Of a stretch of 64,000 bases of DNA, positions 1-7,729 are shown one piece after another. The position numbers and the translations under genes are program-made. Under the pieces are notes generated by a model. It ran no database searches, was not told where the DNA came from, and worked only from the letters and a program-made list of their open reading frames with translations. Origin of the DNA: Bacteroides sp. M10 (lineage in GTDB: Bacteria > Bacteroidota > Bacteroidia > Bacteroidales > Bacteroidaceae); NCBI RefSeq assembly GCF_014334015.1, contig NZ_CP060488.1, forward strand, positions 5,290,501 through 5,354,500, in the 5' to 3' direction. How positions within the stretch are numbered: position 1 is the first letter of the stretch; every line of letters starts with the position of its first letter.

Positions 1-422
1 AACTGCCTGAGGTTGAGCTGGGTGGTCTTCGACTGGCGGTAGGTGGAAGTGGAGTTGATCTCCTTGGAGCGGACCCTGAGCCGTTCGCGTTCCACCTCTC
101 CGGCCTGCAGGAGGTATTCCGGTACGGAATTGGCGCCTGACACGGTGGTCTTGAGCAGTTCGGCCGTGACCACTCCCTGGTTCCTCAGCAGGTTCCCGTA
201 CGCCTCTTCCAACCGGCTGCGGAAGGCGGCAAGGCGGTTGTTCTCCCTGGCTGTTTTGATTTCACACTTCTTGCTGTCCCAGTCCCCGGGTTTGCAATAG
301 ACGCCTGTCGTGACTGCCGATTTCTTTCCGTCGATGCTGATCCGGCAGAGGACGGCGGTCGTGCCGTCCGATTTCACCTTGTTACGGTTGATGTAGAATA
401 AGAGCTTGAATGTACTGCGCAT
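1..422 (-). CDS. Tyrosine recombinase (integrase), 5' part only, cut by window edge
   Basis: The 140 visible residues begin MRSTFKLLFYINRNKVKSDG and continue with a CRISIDGKKS...TGVYCKPGDWD section. This is the N-terminal arm-type DNA-binding domain seen in Bacteroides integrative-element recombinases. The catalytic domain lies beyond the left edge, so activity cannot be judged. The ATG at 420-422 is 19 bp after the stop of the upstream recombinase gene (442-1671), so the two are probably co-transcribed. Tandem recombinases of this type are usually found at one end of conjugative or mobilizable elements (established knowledge). The DNA is clearly more GC-rich than that beyond about 1740. Family assignment is confident; which element it belongs to is unknown. 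Confidence 0.8.
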   Translation of the reverse strand, partial: MRSTFKLLFYINRNKVKSDGTTAVLCRISIDGKKSAVTTGVYCKPGDWDSKKCEIKTARENNRLAAFRSRLEEAYGNLLRNQGVVTAELLKTTVSGANSVPEYLLQAGEVERERLRVRSKEINSTSTYRQSKTTQLNLRQ

Positions 423-441
423 GATAATGATTGTTTAGGGA

Positions 442-1671
442 TTAAAGGATAAGTTTCAAATCGCGGGTTGCCTCGACGAACCTGTCCATGTCCTCGAACA
501 GCTTCTTCGGGGTTACGCGCGCGTATATCTGGGTGGTCTTTATGTTGGAGTGTCCCAGCATTTTGCAGATGGTCTCTATCGGCACTCCCTCCTCGAGCGT
601 GACCAGCGAGGCGAAAGAATGCCGTCCCATGTGGTAGACAAGGTCCTGGCTCAGCCCTGCCATCAGGCGCAGGGATTTCATATTGGCCCTGAGCGTGTGG
701 TAGTCCTGCGGCGGGAAAAGAGTCTCGCGGGTATCGTCCCGGTATTTCTCAATCAACGCGACGGCTTCCGGAAGCAGCTTGACACGTCCGAGGTAGTCGG
801 TTTTCTTTCGCTGGTATTTCAGCCAGAGGCTGCCCTCGTCATCCCGGAAGAGGTTCTTCCGGGTGATGCTTACCGCATCGGCATAGGCGGTGCCGGTGTA
901 ACAGGCGAAGAGGAAGAGGTCCCGGGTGATGACATGTGACCTGCGTTTTTCCGGTATCTCCAGATCACGCAGCTTCTCGAAATTCTCACGGCTGAGTGCT
1001 TTCGGTGTTGTCTCCTTCTGCTTGGGCAGCTTGAAGTGGCAGAAATGGTATTTCTCCGAGTGGCCCTCCTTGTAGGCGATGCGGCAGATCTTTTTCAAGA
1101 TGGCCAGGTAGCCGCGAAGCGTGTCCACGGCATATCCCTTTTCCAGAAGGATGAAATCCTGATAGTCGCGGATGAACTGCTCGTTGAGCTGCCCGAAGAC
1201 AAGGTCCGGAACCTTGAATTTCGCCTTGATGAATTCGGAAAGCGTGCGGTAGGTGAAGAGGTAGGTCGAGAGTGTGGTGGGCGCACGGTCCACACCGACA
1301 CGGGCCTTCATTTCCCCGTTATGCCGGTCGAGAAGTTTGAGCAGGGTCATCTGCATGCCCGCATTGCCCTGGAACATGTCCCTGACCGCGGCGGCATCGA
1401 AATCCCTTTTTCTTTCCATGAGGGAATTGAAGGCCGAGTGTACGGCAAGCAGCAGTCTTTCTATTTTTTCATTGGTCTCCACCGCTTCCCGGCTCTTGCC
1501 GTTCAGCCGGCTCTCACGCGCGTTCCACAGCCCGGGGGTGCAGGAGAGCTTGCAGCTGAACTGCGCCATCGTGCGGTTGAGGGTGATCCGTCCCATGATC
1601 GGGGCTTTGCCGGTCTTGTCCGGCTCGCTCTTTTTCAGGTAGAGCAGCACCTTGAATTTTTCCACTTTCAT
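442..1671 (-). CDS. Tyrosine recombinase / integrase
   Basis: A 409-residue site-specific recombinase predicted to integrate or excise a mobile element. It has an N-terminal arm-binding domain (MKVEKFKVLLYLKKSEPDK...), a SAM-like core-binding domain around residues 110-200, and a C-terminal catalytic domain. The C-terminal motif HMGRHSFASL supplies the H-x-x-R pair, MLGHSNIKTTQIYA supplies the second His and the Tyr nucleophile. At the position of the first catalytic Arg the protein reads ACYTGTAYADA, so Ala occupies the usual Arg site; loss of this Arg is also known for the CTnDOT integrase. The reading frame stays open to 1752, but I prefer the ATG at 1671 because conserved sequence starts there. 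It lies 19 bp upstream of the second recombinase (1-422). Confidence 0.88.
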   Translation of the reverse strand: MKVEKFKVLLYLKKSEPDKTGKAPIMGRITLNRTMAQFSCKLSCTPGLWNARESRLNGKSREAVETNEKIERLLLAVHSAFNSLMERKRDFDAAAVRDMFQGNAGMQMTLLKLLDRHNGEMKARVGVDRAPTTLSTYLFTYRTLSEFIKAKFKVPDLVFGQLNEQFIRDYQDFILLEKGYAVDTLRGYLAILKKICRIAYKEGHSEKYHFCHFKLPKQKETTPKALSRENFEKLRDLEIPEKRRSHVITRDLFLFACYTGTAYADAVSITRKNLFRDDEGSLWLKYQRKKTDYLGRVKLLPEAVALIEKYRDDTRETLFPPQDYHTLRANMKSLRLMAGLSQDLVYHMGRHSFASLVTLEEGVPIETICKMLGHSNIKTTQIYARVTPKKLFEDMDRFVEATRDLKLIL

Positions 1672-1946
1672 AACGCTCTTTTTTAGGTTGTAAAAATACT
1701 CCTTTGAAAAGCGTCCTTTGGCATGCAAAACATTGAGAAACAGTGAATACAAATCCGCTTTGTTCTTATCGGTAAAAATTCGGTTACCTGCCGTCGTTTC
1801 CGAAACAGGCGGCTAACAGTCTGGTAACTGAAACGTCGCAATATTTTGTTTTCTTTTGCAGGTCTGTCTGTTCTGCAATTCTCGCAAAATGCTTAATTAT
1901 AAACGTTTTACGTTTAATTATCGTCATTCTGTTTTTTATTGCATTT
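1672..1946. other. Probable element boundary region; no gene seen
   Basis: Base composition drops sharply here from the GC-rich recombinase pair to AT-rich DNA. An imperfect inverted repeat built on TAAACGTTTTACGTTTA lies near 1900-1917. An attachment site or element end would be expected in this interval, but I cannot identify the second copy of an attachment site because the far end of the element is outside the window. Confidence 0.3.
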
Positions 1947-2156
1947 CTAAATATTACTTACACCGCACGCCATACGTGGGCTACGACTGCTTATTATTGC
2001 GAAATCCATCCGGGAGTGATCTCCGAAGCAATGGGACATTCGTCCATCACGGTAACAGAAACCTACCTGAAGCCATTCCACAGCAAGAAAATAGATGATG
2101 CGAACAGGAGGATTATTGATTTCGTAGAGCGGTCGATAGGGAAAGCAATCGCTTGA
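1947..2156 (+). pseudogene. Remnant of a tyrosine recombinase, C-terminal part only
   Basis: Reading from 1947 in one frame to a TGA at 2154-2156 gives a peptide with ARHTWATTAYY (H-x-x-R-like box; R-H), then EAMGHSSITVTETYLKPF, which holds the second His and the Tyr nucleophile, and an ordinary C-terminal tail. This is the last ~65 residues of a tyrosine recombinase. Nothing upstream continues it: before about 1947 the frame reads non-recombinase sequence, and there is no start codon. It is a different recombinase from the two encoded at 1-1671 and is on the opposite strand. In Bacteroides, recombinases of this kind often sit next to fimbrial lipoprotein genes, as this one does. Confidence 0.8.
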
Positions 2157-2230
2157 CAAATAGAACGTTACTTCGTAGGTAACGGGATTTTGAATATGCA
2201 GCAAAAGTATGCATATTTACTAAAATAAGT

Positions 2231-2614
2231 ACACACATCATTCTCTTTTGTGGAGCGGTCATGTTGACGACGTCTTGCGTAAAGGATGATATTTATAACA
2301 CTCCGCATCCATCACAGGGAGCAGTAATGATAACCACAGACTGGAGTAAGCGTTCGACTGAAGCCACACAGCCTGTATCGTACCAACTCCGTATCTCCAA
2401 TCAGTCAGGGCAGACCGACGAGCAGGCTGTGAAAGGCAGCATTAATCTTTTCCATTCATTGCTGGCTCCGGAAACTTACGAATTATTGGTTTACAACTCT
2501 CCCGAAGCGATGACCGTTTCCGGTGATGTCGCTACCGTAGCTTCAACGGACGGAAAGAATTTGGAAGCCTTACCCGGCTATCTCTTTTCGGCAGCACAAA
2601 CATACAAGTATTAA
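2231..2614 (+). pseudogene. Truncated DUF5119/FimB-Mfa2-like fimbrial lipoprotein
   Basis: The peptide contains a hydrophobic leader ending MLTTSC followed by VKDDIYNTPHPSQGAVMITT and, further on, LPGYLFSAAQ, which I recognise as the beginning of DUF5119 lipoproteins that accompany fimbrillin genes. Family members are normally about 300 residues; here the frame stops after about 117-127 residues. In-frame homology extends upstream of the ATG at 2261, but no good start codon is present there, so the 5' end may also be damaged. The 3' end is joined out of frame to a fimbrillin-like tail (2604-2669). Predicted non-functional. Confidence 0.7.
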
Positions 2615-2669
2615 TGATTGGACCTCTGCAGTGTTACCGGATAATGGAGAAGTAGTAGCTGGTCAATAA
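2604..2669 (+). pseudogene. Fimbrillin-like C-terminal tail fused to the DUF5119 remnant
   Basis: In the frame one base away from the truncated DUF5119 gene, the DNA reads TSINDWTSAVLPDNGEVVAG and then a stop at 2667-2669. A Thr/Ser-rich strand followed by I-x-x-W and a glycine-rich end is the usual end of Bacteroides fimbrillin-family proteins. The simplest reading is an internal deletion that removed the rest of the DUF5119 gene and most of a fimbrillin gene, with the junction near 2595-2606. The match is short, so confidence is moderate. Confidence 0.5.
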
Positions 2670-2699
2670 GGAGCAAACATAAATACGTATATATAAAGT

Positions 2700-2735
2700 A
2701 AAGTCCCATTTTGTTACAAAACAAAACGGGACTTT
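2700..2735. terminator. Hairpin terminator, AAAGTCCC type, copy 1
   Basis: Arms AAAGTCCCATTTTGTT and AACAAAACGGGACTTT pair with a single mismatch (a G-U pair on the other strand) around a tight loop, followed by ACTTTTTT on the plus strand. It closes the fimbrial debris. A perfect version of the same hairpin is at 6186-6223. Confidence 0.75.
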
Positions 2736-2855
2736 ACTTTTTTAAACTACCATATAAACTCTACCATACTATCATTTCTTACTCAAAAAAAACGTTTATG
2801 TATTGGCCATCATACAGATATACGAGTCGCCTTTTGGATTATTTTATCCTTCTCC

Positions 2856-2888
2856 TTGACCGTATTCAACAAAAAAGCGCTATCTTTG
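2856..2888 (+). promoter_or_regulatory. Promoter of the intron-split nuclease gene
   Basis: A -7 element TATCTTTG (2881-2888) fits the Bacteroides consensus TAnnTTTG exactly, with TTG at 2856-2858, a 22-bp spacer, as a -33 element. The ATG is 26 bp downstream at 2914. Confidence 0.6.
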
Positions 2889-2913
2889 TTTTGTAATTGA
2901 GACACAACATACA

Positions 2914-2955
2914 ATGGGAAGATTTATCAATCCCTTTACCGATTTTGGCTTTAAG
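2914..2955 (+). CDS. Exon 1 of the Rpn/PDDEXK_2 family protein
   Basis: Fourteen codons, MGRFINPFTDFGFK, match the invariant start of Bacteroides PD-(D/E)XK transposase-like proteins (N-P-[FY]-T-D-F-G-F-K). The frame is then broken by the group II intron at 2956. Joining 2955 to 5330 gives ...TDFGFK-FLFGREVEKELL..., the expected family sequence with no lost or added base. The start is supported by the promoter at 2856-2888. Confidence 0.85.
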
Positions 2956-3540
2956 GTGCGACGTGTTAAGTTGTATAAATAATTGTTTTACGTTCATAGA
3001 GATAAAACCTGCTATTCCGTTAGCAGTTGCCTATCGGCATATGCATCACTAGTAATGGTTTTGTATAAAGCTGTCGAGACAATGTAATCCTCCTTAAAAG
3101 AAAGAACTGCTTGTGAGAGTATTTCAATGATTGGGAGTGTAACCCAGTCGGGATGCTAGGCAGAGTGGTATGATTAACAGAAGTGAACTTCCGTAGGTGT
3201 CGTTACGAAAGAACAAGCCAAAAGCACTGATAGGCTTGAACCAAAAGGTGGGCAGTAGGCTATTCTCTCCTTTGAATGGGAATACACGGACATAAACTCT
3301 GTCGGCATAAGAGGAAGAATCTAACCCACTCATTTTGTTATTTATACAAAACACGGTAAACCGGTACTTCTCTATCATCTGATAGTCCGCCAACTGCAAA
3401 GAAAGCTAATGGAAGTGCCGGCAGAAGAATGTGGAAAAAGCAAACGGCACTTGGTAATAAAGTGCATAGAAGTTAATACTTCACGCGAAAGCGGGCAGAC
3501 TTCCACATGGTGACTCGTTACAAGAAAACTTACAGAACTT

Positions 3541-5238
3541 ATGAAGGAAGAAAAGCAAATGAACACGCAAGTGTGTGCCTCTACCTGCACATCGACATCA
3601 GATTGGTCCTCTATCAACTGGGACCTTTGCCGTCAATATGTAAATAAGCTGCAAGCCCGTATTGTAAAGGCTCAAAAAGAAAATCGTCCAGGAAAAGTAA
3701 AATCCTTACAATGGATTCTTGTACATTCTTTCTACGCCAAAGCATTGGCAGTAAAACAAGTGACCTCTAATAAAGGGAAGAGGACATCAGGAACTGACAA
3801 ACAGAGATGGATCTCTCCTTTATCAAAATGGAAAGCGATTTTCATGTTGAAACGAAGAGGATACACTCCCTTTCCACTGCGCAGAATTCACATCAAAAAG
3901 AGTAACGGAAAACTTCGTCCTTTGGGTATCCCAACGATGAAAGACCGCGCTATGCAGGCATTATACTTAATGTCGCTAGCACCTGTTTCAGAATGTATGG
4001 CTGATACAGATTCGTACGGATTCCGCAAAGAACGAGGCGTTTGGGATGCGGTTGAACAATGTTTTAAAGTTCTCTCAAAACCTTGCTTTGCCCAGTGGAT
4101 ATTGGAGGGAGATATAAAAGGCTGTTTTGACCACATCAGTCATGAATGGATACTTTCTCATATACCAATGGATAAAATAATCCTCGGTAAATGGCTGAAA
4201 TGTGGTTTTCTCTTTCAAAACAGAATCTATCCCACAGATGAAGGAACTCCACAGGGCGGTATTATTTCTCCAACACTTGCTAATATGGCATTAGATGGGT
4301 TGGAAAAAGAATTGGCTGTGAAATTCAAAACACGTAGTATAAAAGGAAAGGACCACTGTTTTAAGGTCAATCTGGTTCGCTATGCAGACGACTTCATCAT
4401 AACGGGAGAAAGCCGAGAATTATTAGAAGAACAGGTAAAGCCGATAGTCAGCAAATTTCTAAAAGAACGAGGGCTGGAACTATCCGAAGAAAAAACTCGG
4501 ATAACCCATATTGATGAAGGATTTGAATTCCTTGGGTTTCGTTTACAAAAGCATAAGGGTAAACTGATTATTAACCCATCCAAAGATAAAGTCAAAAAGT
4601 TTTTGGCAGATATAAAACTTGTTATAAAGAAGAATCCTTCATGCAGACAGGATTATCTGATAAATCTGTTGAATCCCAAAATCAGAGGATGGGCTAACTA
4701 TTATCAATATTGTTGTGCTTCACGTACATTTGACAATGCAGATAATCAGATATATCTCAAACTTCGAAAATGGAGCTGCCGTCGTCATCCCAATAAGAAG
4801 AAAAGTTGGGTTTTCAATAAATACTATCATTGTATAAATGGAAGAAAATGGAATTTTTCATATTGGAATGGGAACAAAGCCAAAGGCTTGGATGGATATA
4901 GCACTCTGCGACATCTCACAGACACTAAAGTCAGTAAGTACCTCAAAATAAAAAGAGAGGCGAATCCATATGACAAAGAATGGGCACCCTACTTTGACAA
5001 AAGAGAGACTTATAAGATGTTACAGCATTTGCATGGAAGAAATAAGTTATTAACTTTGTGGCAGAAACAGGAAAGGAAATGCCCATACTGTCAGGAACCG
5101 ATAGACAGGAGCCATTCATGGAACATCCAAAGGAAAGAAACTGAAGATGGGAAAATGAGGATTTTGCTGGTTCATGACTCTTGTAGGAGAAGTCAAGACC
5201 AAAGAAGACGAAATAATAAGCCGGGGTTAGTTGATTAA
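3541..5238 (+). CDS. ltrA: Group II intron-encoded reverse transcriptase/maturase
   Basis: A 565-residue multifunctional intron protein required for splicing and retrohoming. Visible parts in order: N-terminal RT-0 region (INWDLCRQYVNKLQARIVKA), RT fingers/palm with RPLGIPTMKDRAMQ, the GDIKGCFDHI strand, TPQGGIISP and the catalytic YADD (LVRYADDFIITG), then the maturase X/thumb region (LLNPKIRGWANYYQY), and a C-terminal Cys-rich region (CPYCQEPI ... LLVHDSCRR). The RT signature is intact. The C-terminal region resembles an HNH endonuclease, but where the His-His pair is normally found it reads SWNIQRK, so nuclease activity is doubtful. Resemblance is to the chloroplast-like class of bacterial introns. 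The start could be 3541 or the ATG at 3559. Confidence 0.9.
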   Translation: MKEEKQMNTQVCASTCTSTSDWSSINWDLCRQYVNKLQARIVKAQKENRPGKVKSLQWILVHSFYAKALAVKQVTSNKGKRTSGTDKQRWISPLSKWKAIFMLKRRGYTPFPLRRIHIKKSNGKLRPLGIPTMKDRAMQALYLMSLAPVSECMADTDSYGFRKERGVWDAVEQCFKVLSKPCFAQWILEGDIKGCFDHISHEWILSHIPMDKIILGKWLKCGFLFQNRIYPTDEGTPQGGIISPTLANMALDGLEKELAVKFKTRSIKGKDHCFKVNLVRYADDFIITGESRELLEEQVKPIVSKFLKERGLELSEEKTRITHIDEGFEFLGFRLQKHKGKLIINPSKDKVKKFLADIKLVIKKNPSCRQDYLINLLNPKIRGWANYYQYCCASRTFDNADNQIYLKLRKWSCRRHPNKKKSWVFNKYYHCINGRKWNFSYWNGNKAKGLDGYSTLRHLTDTKVSKYLKIKREANPYDKEWAPYFDKRETYKMLQHLHGRNKLLTLWQKQERKCPYCQEPIDRSHSWNIQRKETEDGKMRILLVHDSCRRSQDQRRRNNKPGLVD

Positions 5239-5254
5239 CCTTTAGGAGTTGCTT

Positions 5255-5288
5255 GAGCCGTATGAAGGGAAACTTTCAAGTACGGTTC
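5255..5288 (+). ncRNA. Group II intron domain V
   Basis: The 34-nt segment begins GAGCCGTATGAAGGGAAAC and ends TACGGTTC; the two ends pair around a GAAA-type loop with the AGC catalytic triad at the base. This is the most conserved element of group II introns and lies 16 bp after the maturase stop. Confidence 0.9.
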
Positions 5289-5329
5289 TTAGAGGAGAAA
5301 GCGGCAGTGATGCCGCTGACTTACTCGAT

Positions 5330-6124
5330 TTTTTATTCGGCAGAGAGGTAGAAAAGGAGTTATTAATTGACTTCTTGAATGATTTGCTCGTAGGAGAGCA
5401 CATAATTACCGACATCCAGTTCCTCAACAACGAACAGCAGCCGGAAGTAAAAACAGAGCGAGGTATTATCTACGACATATATTGCGTAACCGACACAGGT
5501 GAACGTATTATCGTAGAAATGCAGAACCGGGAACAGCCTTACTTTAAAGACCGTGCCCTCTTCTATCTCTCACGAGCCATCACGCAGCAAGCAAAAAAAG
5601 GTGTTTGGGACTTCCAGTTGGATGCAGTGTATGGAGTGTTCTTCATGAATTTCGTGATGGACAAGGATATGCCCGCTAAAATCAGAACGGATATTATACT
5701 TTCTGATAGGGATACTGGGAAGCTCTTCAACAACAAGTTCCGGCAAATCTTTATCGAACTGCCGAACTTCAGCAAAGAAGAGGATGAATGTGAAAATGAT
5801 TTTGAACGCTGGATTTATATATTAAAGCATATGGACACACTTGACAGAATGCCTTTCAAGGCTCGCAAAGCCGTCTTTGAACGACTGGAGAAGTTGGCTT
5901 CCAAAGCGAATATGACCCAGGAAGAGAGAGCGCAGTACGAGGAAGAATGGAAAATTTACAACGATTATTTTAATACGTTGGACTTTGCTGAACAGAAAGG
6001 CCGACGGGAAGGACGGCAAGAAGTTCTTATCGAGACCGCTCGTAAATTCAAAGAAATGGGATTTACTACTGAAATGATTGCCAAAGGCACCGGACTTTCA
6101 AAAGAAGAAATAGAAAAGCTATAA
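5330..6124 (+). CDS. Exon 2 of Rpn/PDDEXK_2 family nuclease (spliced product about 278 aa)
   Basis: This exon supplies residues 15-278 of a PD-(D/E)XK family protein, the group annotated as Rpn family recombination-promoting nuclease/putative transposase. The nuclease core is visible: RGIIYDIYCVTDTGERIIVEMQ supplies the catalytic Asp and the E-x-Q pair, preceded by LLIDFLNDLLVGEHIITDIQFL. The C-terminus is charged (AEQKGRREGRQEVLIETARKF) and ends in a short helical tail, typical of the family. Family length is usually 280-310 residues, so the spliced product looks complete. The open frame extends back into intron domain V/VI to 5249, but that part is intron sequence, not protein. Function in the cell is unknown; relatives are thought to cut DNA and stimulate recombination. 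Confidence 0.85.
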   Translation, partial: FLFGREVEKELLIDFLNDLLVGEHIITDIQFLNNEQQPEVKTERGIIYDIYCVTDTGERIIVEMQNREQPYFKDRALFYLSRAITQQAKKGVWDFQLDAVYGVFFMNFVMDKDMPAKIRTDIILSDRDTGKLFNNKFRQIFIELPNFSKEEDECENDFERWIYILKHMDTLDRMPFKARKAVFERLEKLASKANMTQEERAQYEEEWKIYNDYFNTLDFAEQKGRREGRQEVLIETARKFKEMGFTTEMIAKGTGLSKEEIEKL

Positions 6125-6185
6125 AATCGACTTATTACGATTAGTACCTCCTCGGAGGAAAACAGGAATACATATCAGAAAAATA

Positions 6186-6223
6186 AAAGTCCCGTTTTGT
6201 CTTGCCAGACAAAACGGGACTTT
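6186..6223. terminator. Hairpin terminator, AAAGTCCC type, copy 2
   Basis: A perfect 15-bp stem (AAAGTCCCGTTTTGT / ACAAAACGGGACTTT) with an 8-nt loop lies between the convergent nuclease gene and acyltransferase gene, with T-rich sequence on the plus side and A-rich on the other side, so it may serve both strands. It is almost identical to the hairpin at 2700-2735. Confidence 0.8.
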
Positions 6224-6243
6224 CTCTATAAAAAAACTACTAC

Positions 6244-7398
6244 CTATCGTTTCTTGCTCAAGAAACGCTTTGCCAAATACTTGCGTAAAGGTTCATCATA
6301 GAATTTCAAGCTTAGATAAGCCAGTACAATGCACAATGCGTAAACACATAAAGCTACCTGCCAAGTCTCGCCCAGCGTATAGAGTTGATTCTTAATCAGC
6401 CATGCATAGAACAGATACATCAACGGATAGTGTATCACGTAGATCGGATAAGATATATCCCCCAAGAACTTACATATCTGCGTTGACCGCTTATCCGTCG
6501 TACTTCCCGACGCACCCAACCACACAAGGATAGGGAAAGCAACGACAATGCAAAACGCTTCATATACACCGTTCGTACAAACCGGCTCTGCACCCTCCAA
6601 ATAAGGAACGGAAAACAGGGCAATCAATACAAGGGTACATATCCAGAAAGCACCTTTCACTTTCACTGGTTTGAAGTTACGGGATAAAAGCATACCCAAA
6701 GAGAAAGGGAAAAGCATTCTCAATGATCCGCCCAGAAAGTTTACACCATCCAACGTCCATCCTACCCCAATGTTTCCATAAGTGGAGACATCGAAGATGG
6801 CGAACAACGTCAACGCCACTCCCAGCAATACCACCATCACAGCCAACGCTTTATTAGACAGACGGCGAATGAACAACGCATAAAGGATATTGCCTATATA
6901 CTCGAAAAACAACGACCAGCATGGCCCGTTCAGCGGAAACATCTCGCCATTGCCACGAACCTCATAGCCCGCACCCGGCAGGGCAGGAATAAAAAATATG
7001 GTGCAAAGAAGAGACAACATCACCATGGATATGGCAACGTGCGTTCCATCCCATTGCACAGAACCCTGAATGCAGAACGTGATAGCCCCCAGAACAGCCC
7101 CCAGAACAACCATAGGATGAAGACGTATCAACCGGCGTTTAAAGAAATCTTTCATGGTGAGACTCTTACCCCAACGGTCGTCGTAAGCGTAACCGATCAC
7201 AAAACCCGAAAGGATAAAAAAGAAATCCACGGCTAAATATCCGTGATTCAGAGTTTCAATAGCACTATTACTGGCAAAAGCGAAGCCCTCGAATACGTGA
7301 TACCATATCACCATAAGAGCCGCCACACCGCGAAGTCCGTCAAGAAGATCATAATGCGCCTTGGTGTCTGAAAAGGCTGAAGCAGAAATGTTCGACAT
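6244..7398 (-). CDS. Acyltransferase family 3 membrane protein (OafA/YrhL-like)
   Basis: A 384-residue integral membrane acyltransferase, expected to O-acetylate or otherwise acylate a cell-envelope or exported glycan. Family signs: YDLLDGLRGVAALMVIWYH at the N-terminus, with the conserved R and catalytic-type His, and YLAVDFFFILSGFVIGYAY in the next membrane segment; about ten further hydrophobic segments follow and the end is basic (LAKRFLSKKR). The frame is open to 7452, but a -7 element at 7435-7442 lies inside that extension, so the start at 7398 (MSNISAS...) is preferred. It stands alone, so the substrate is unknown. Confidence 0.85.
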   Translation of the reverse strand: MSNISASAFSDTKAHYDLLDGLRGVAALMVIWYHVFEGFAFASNSAIETLNHGYLAVDFFFILSGFVIGYAYDDRWGKSLTMKDFFKRRLIRLHPMVVLGAVLGAITFCIQGSVQWDGTHVAISMVMLSLLCTIFFIPALPGAGYEVRGNGEMFPLNGPCWSLFFEYIGNILYALFIRRLSNKALAVMVVLLGVALTLFAIFDVSTYGNIGVGWTLDGVNFLGGSLRMLFPFSLGMLLSRNFKPVKVKGAFWICTLVLIALFSVPYLEGAEPVCTNGVYEAFCIVVAFPILVWLGASGSTTDKRSTQICKFLGDISYPIYVIHYPLMYLFYAWLIKNQLYTLGETWQVALCVYALCIVLAYLSLKFYDEPLRKYLAKRFLSKKR

Positions 7399-7434
7399 TT
7401 GTTTTTCTATTAGTAAGTTAGTATTTTCAGAGGG

Positions 7435-7442
7435 CAAAGATA
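7435..7442 (-). promoter_or_regulatory. -7 promoter element of the acyltransferase gene
   Basis: TATCTTTG on the minus strand matches TAnnTTTG and is 37-44 bp before the chosen ATG at 7398. No clear -33 element is seen. Confidence 0.5.
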
Positions 7443-7667
7443 CGGTTTGCATTACGAAGTTTCTTTGCTTTAAAGCAAAAAAAAATGTAAATTTCTATCT
7501 TTAGCACATTCCAACTAAGTACACAAACAAAATTAGCTTCCAAAAACATCAGAGTTATTTAAGGTATATATCTTAATATAGGAGTTGTATGTAAAGACGA
7601 CTATCTATAACACATACAAAAGATGAGTAAGTAGAGTAAATATCTAAAATGAATATAATCTGTTTGC

Positions 7668-7702
7668 AAAAAAATACGCGGAGATCTATCGATTCCGCGT
7701 AT
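7668..7702 (-). terminator. Terminator of the choloylglycine hydrolase-family gene
   Basis: On the minus strand ATACGCGGA and TCCGCGTAT form a 9-bp stem around an 11-nt loop, followed by a run of seven T. It lies 28 bp past the stop codon. Confidence 0.75.
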
Positions 7703-7729
7703 CAAATAATAAAAATAGATAGAATTTTA

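Larger units (their letters stand above)
2956..5329 (+). mobile_element. Complete group II intron (about 2.37 kb) inserted in a PD-(D/E)XK gene
   Basis: The 5' end reads GTGCGAC, the GUGYG consensus. Domains I-III should occupy about 2956-3540, the maturase gene lies in domain IV (3541-5238), domain V is a 34-nt hairpin at 5255-5288 and domain VI runs to 5329, ending CTCGAT (an AY end). The exon join restores the host reading frame precisely. A candidate EBS2 (AGCCAAAA, 3216-3223) is perfectly complementary to exon positions 2943-2950 (TTTTGGCT), and CTTGAA at 3235-3240 could pair with the last six exon bases (TTTAAG) with one wobble. These pairings were found by eye. The intron looks intact and on the same strand as its host gene, so splicing could yield a functional message. 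Confidence 0.88.

Noticed and set aside
1036..1686. Plus-strand open frames over the recombinase gene
   Set aside because: They are antisense to conserved catalytic motifs, and the GC-rich DNA lengthens chance open frames.
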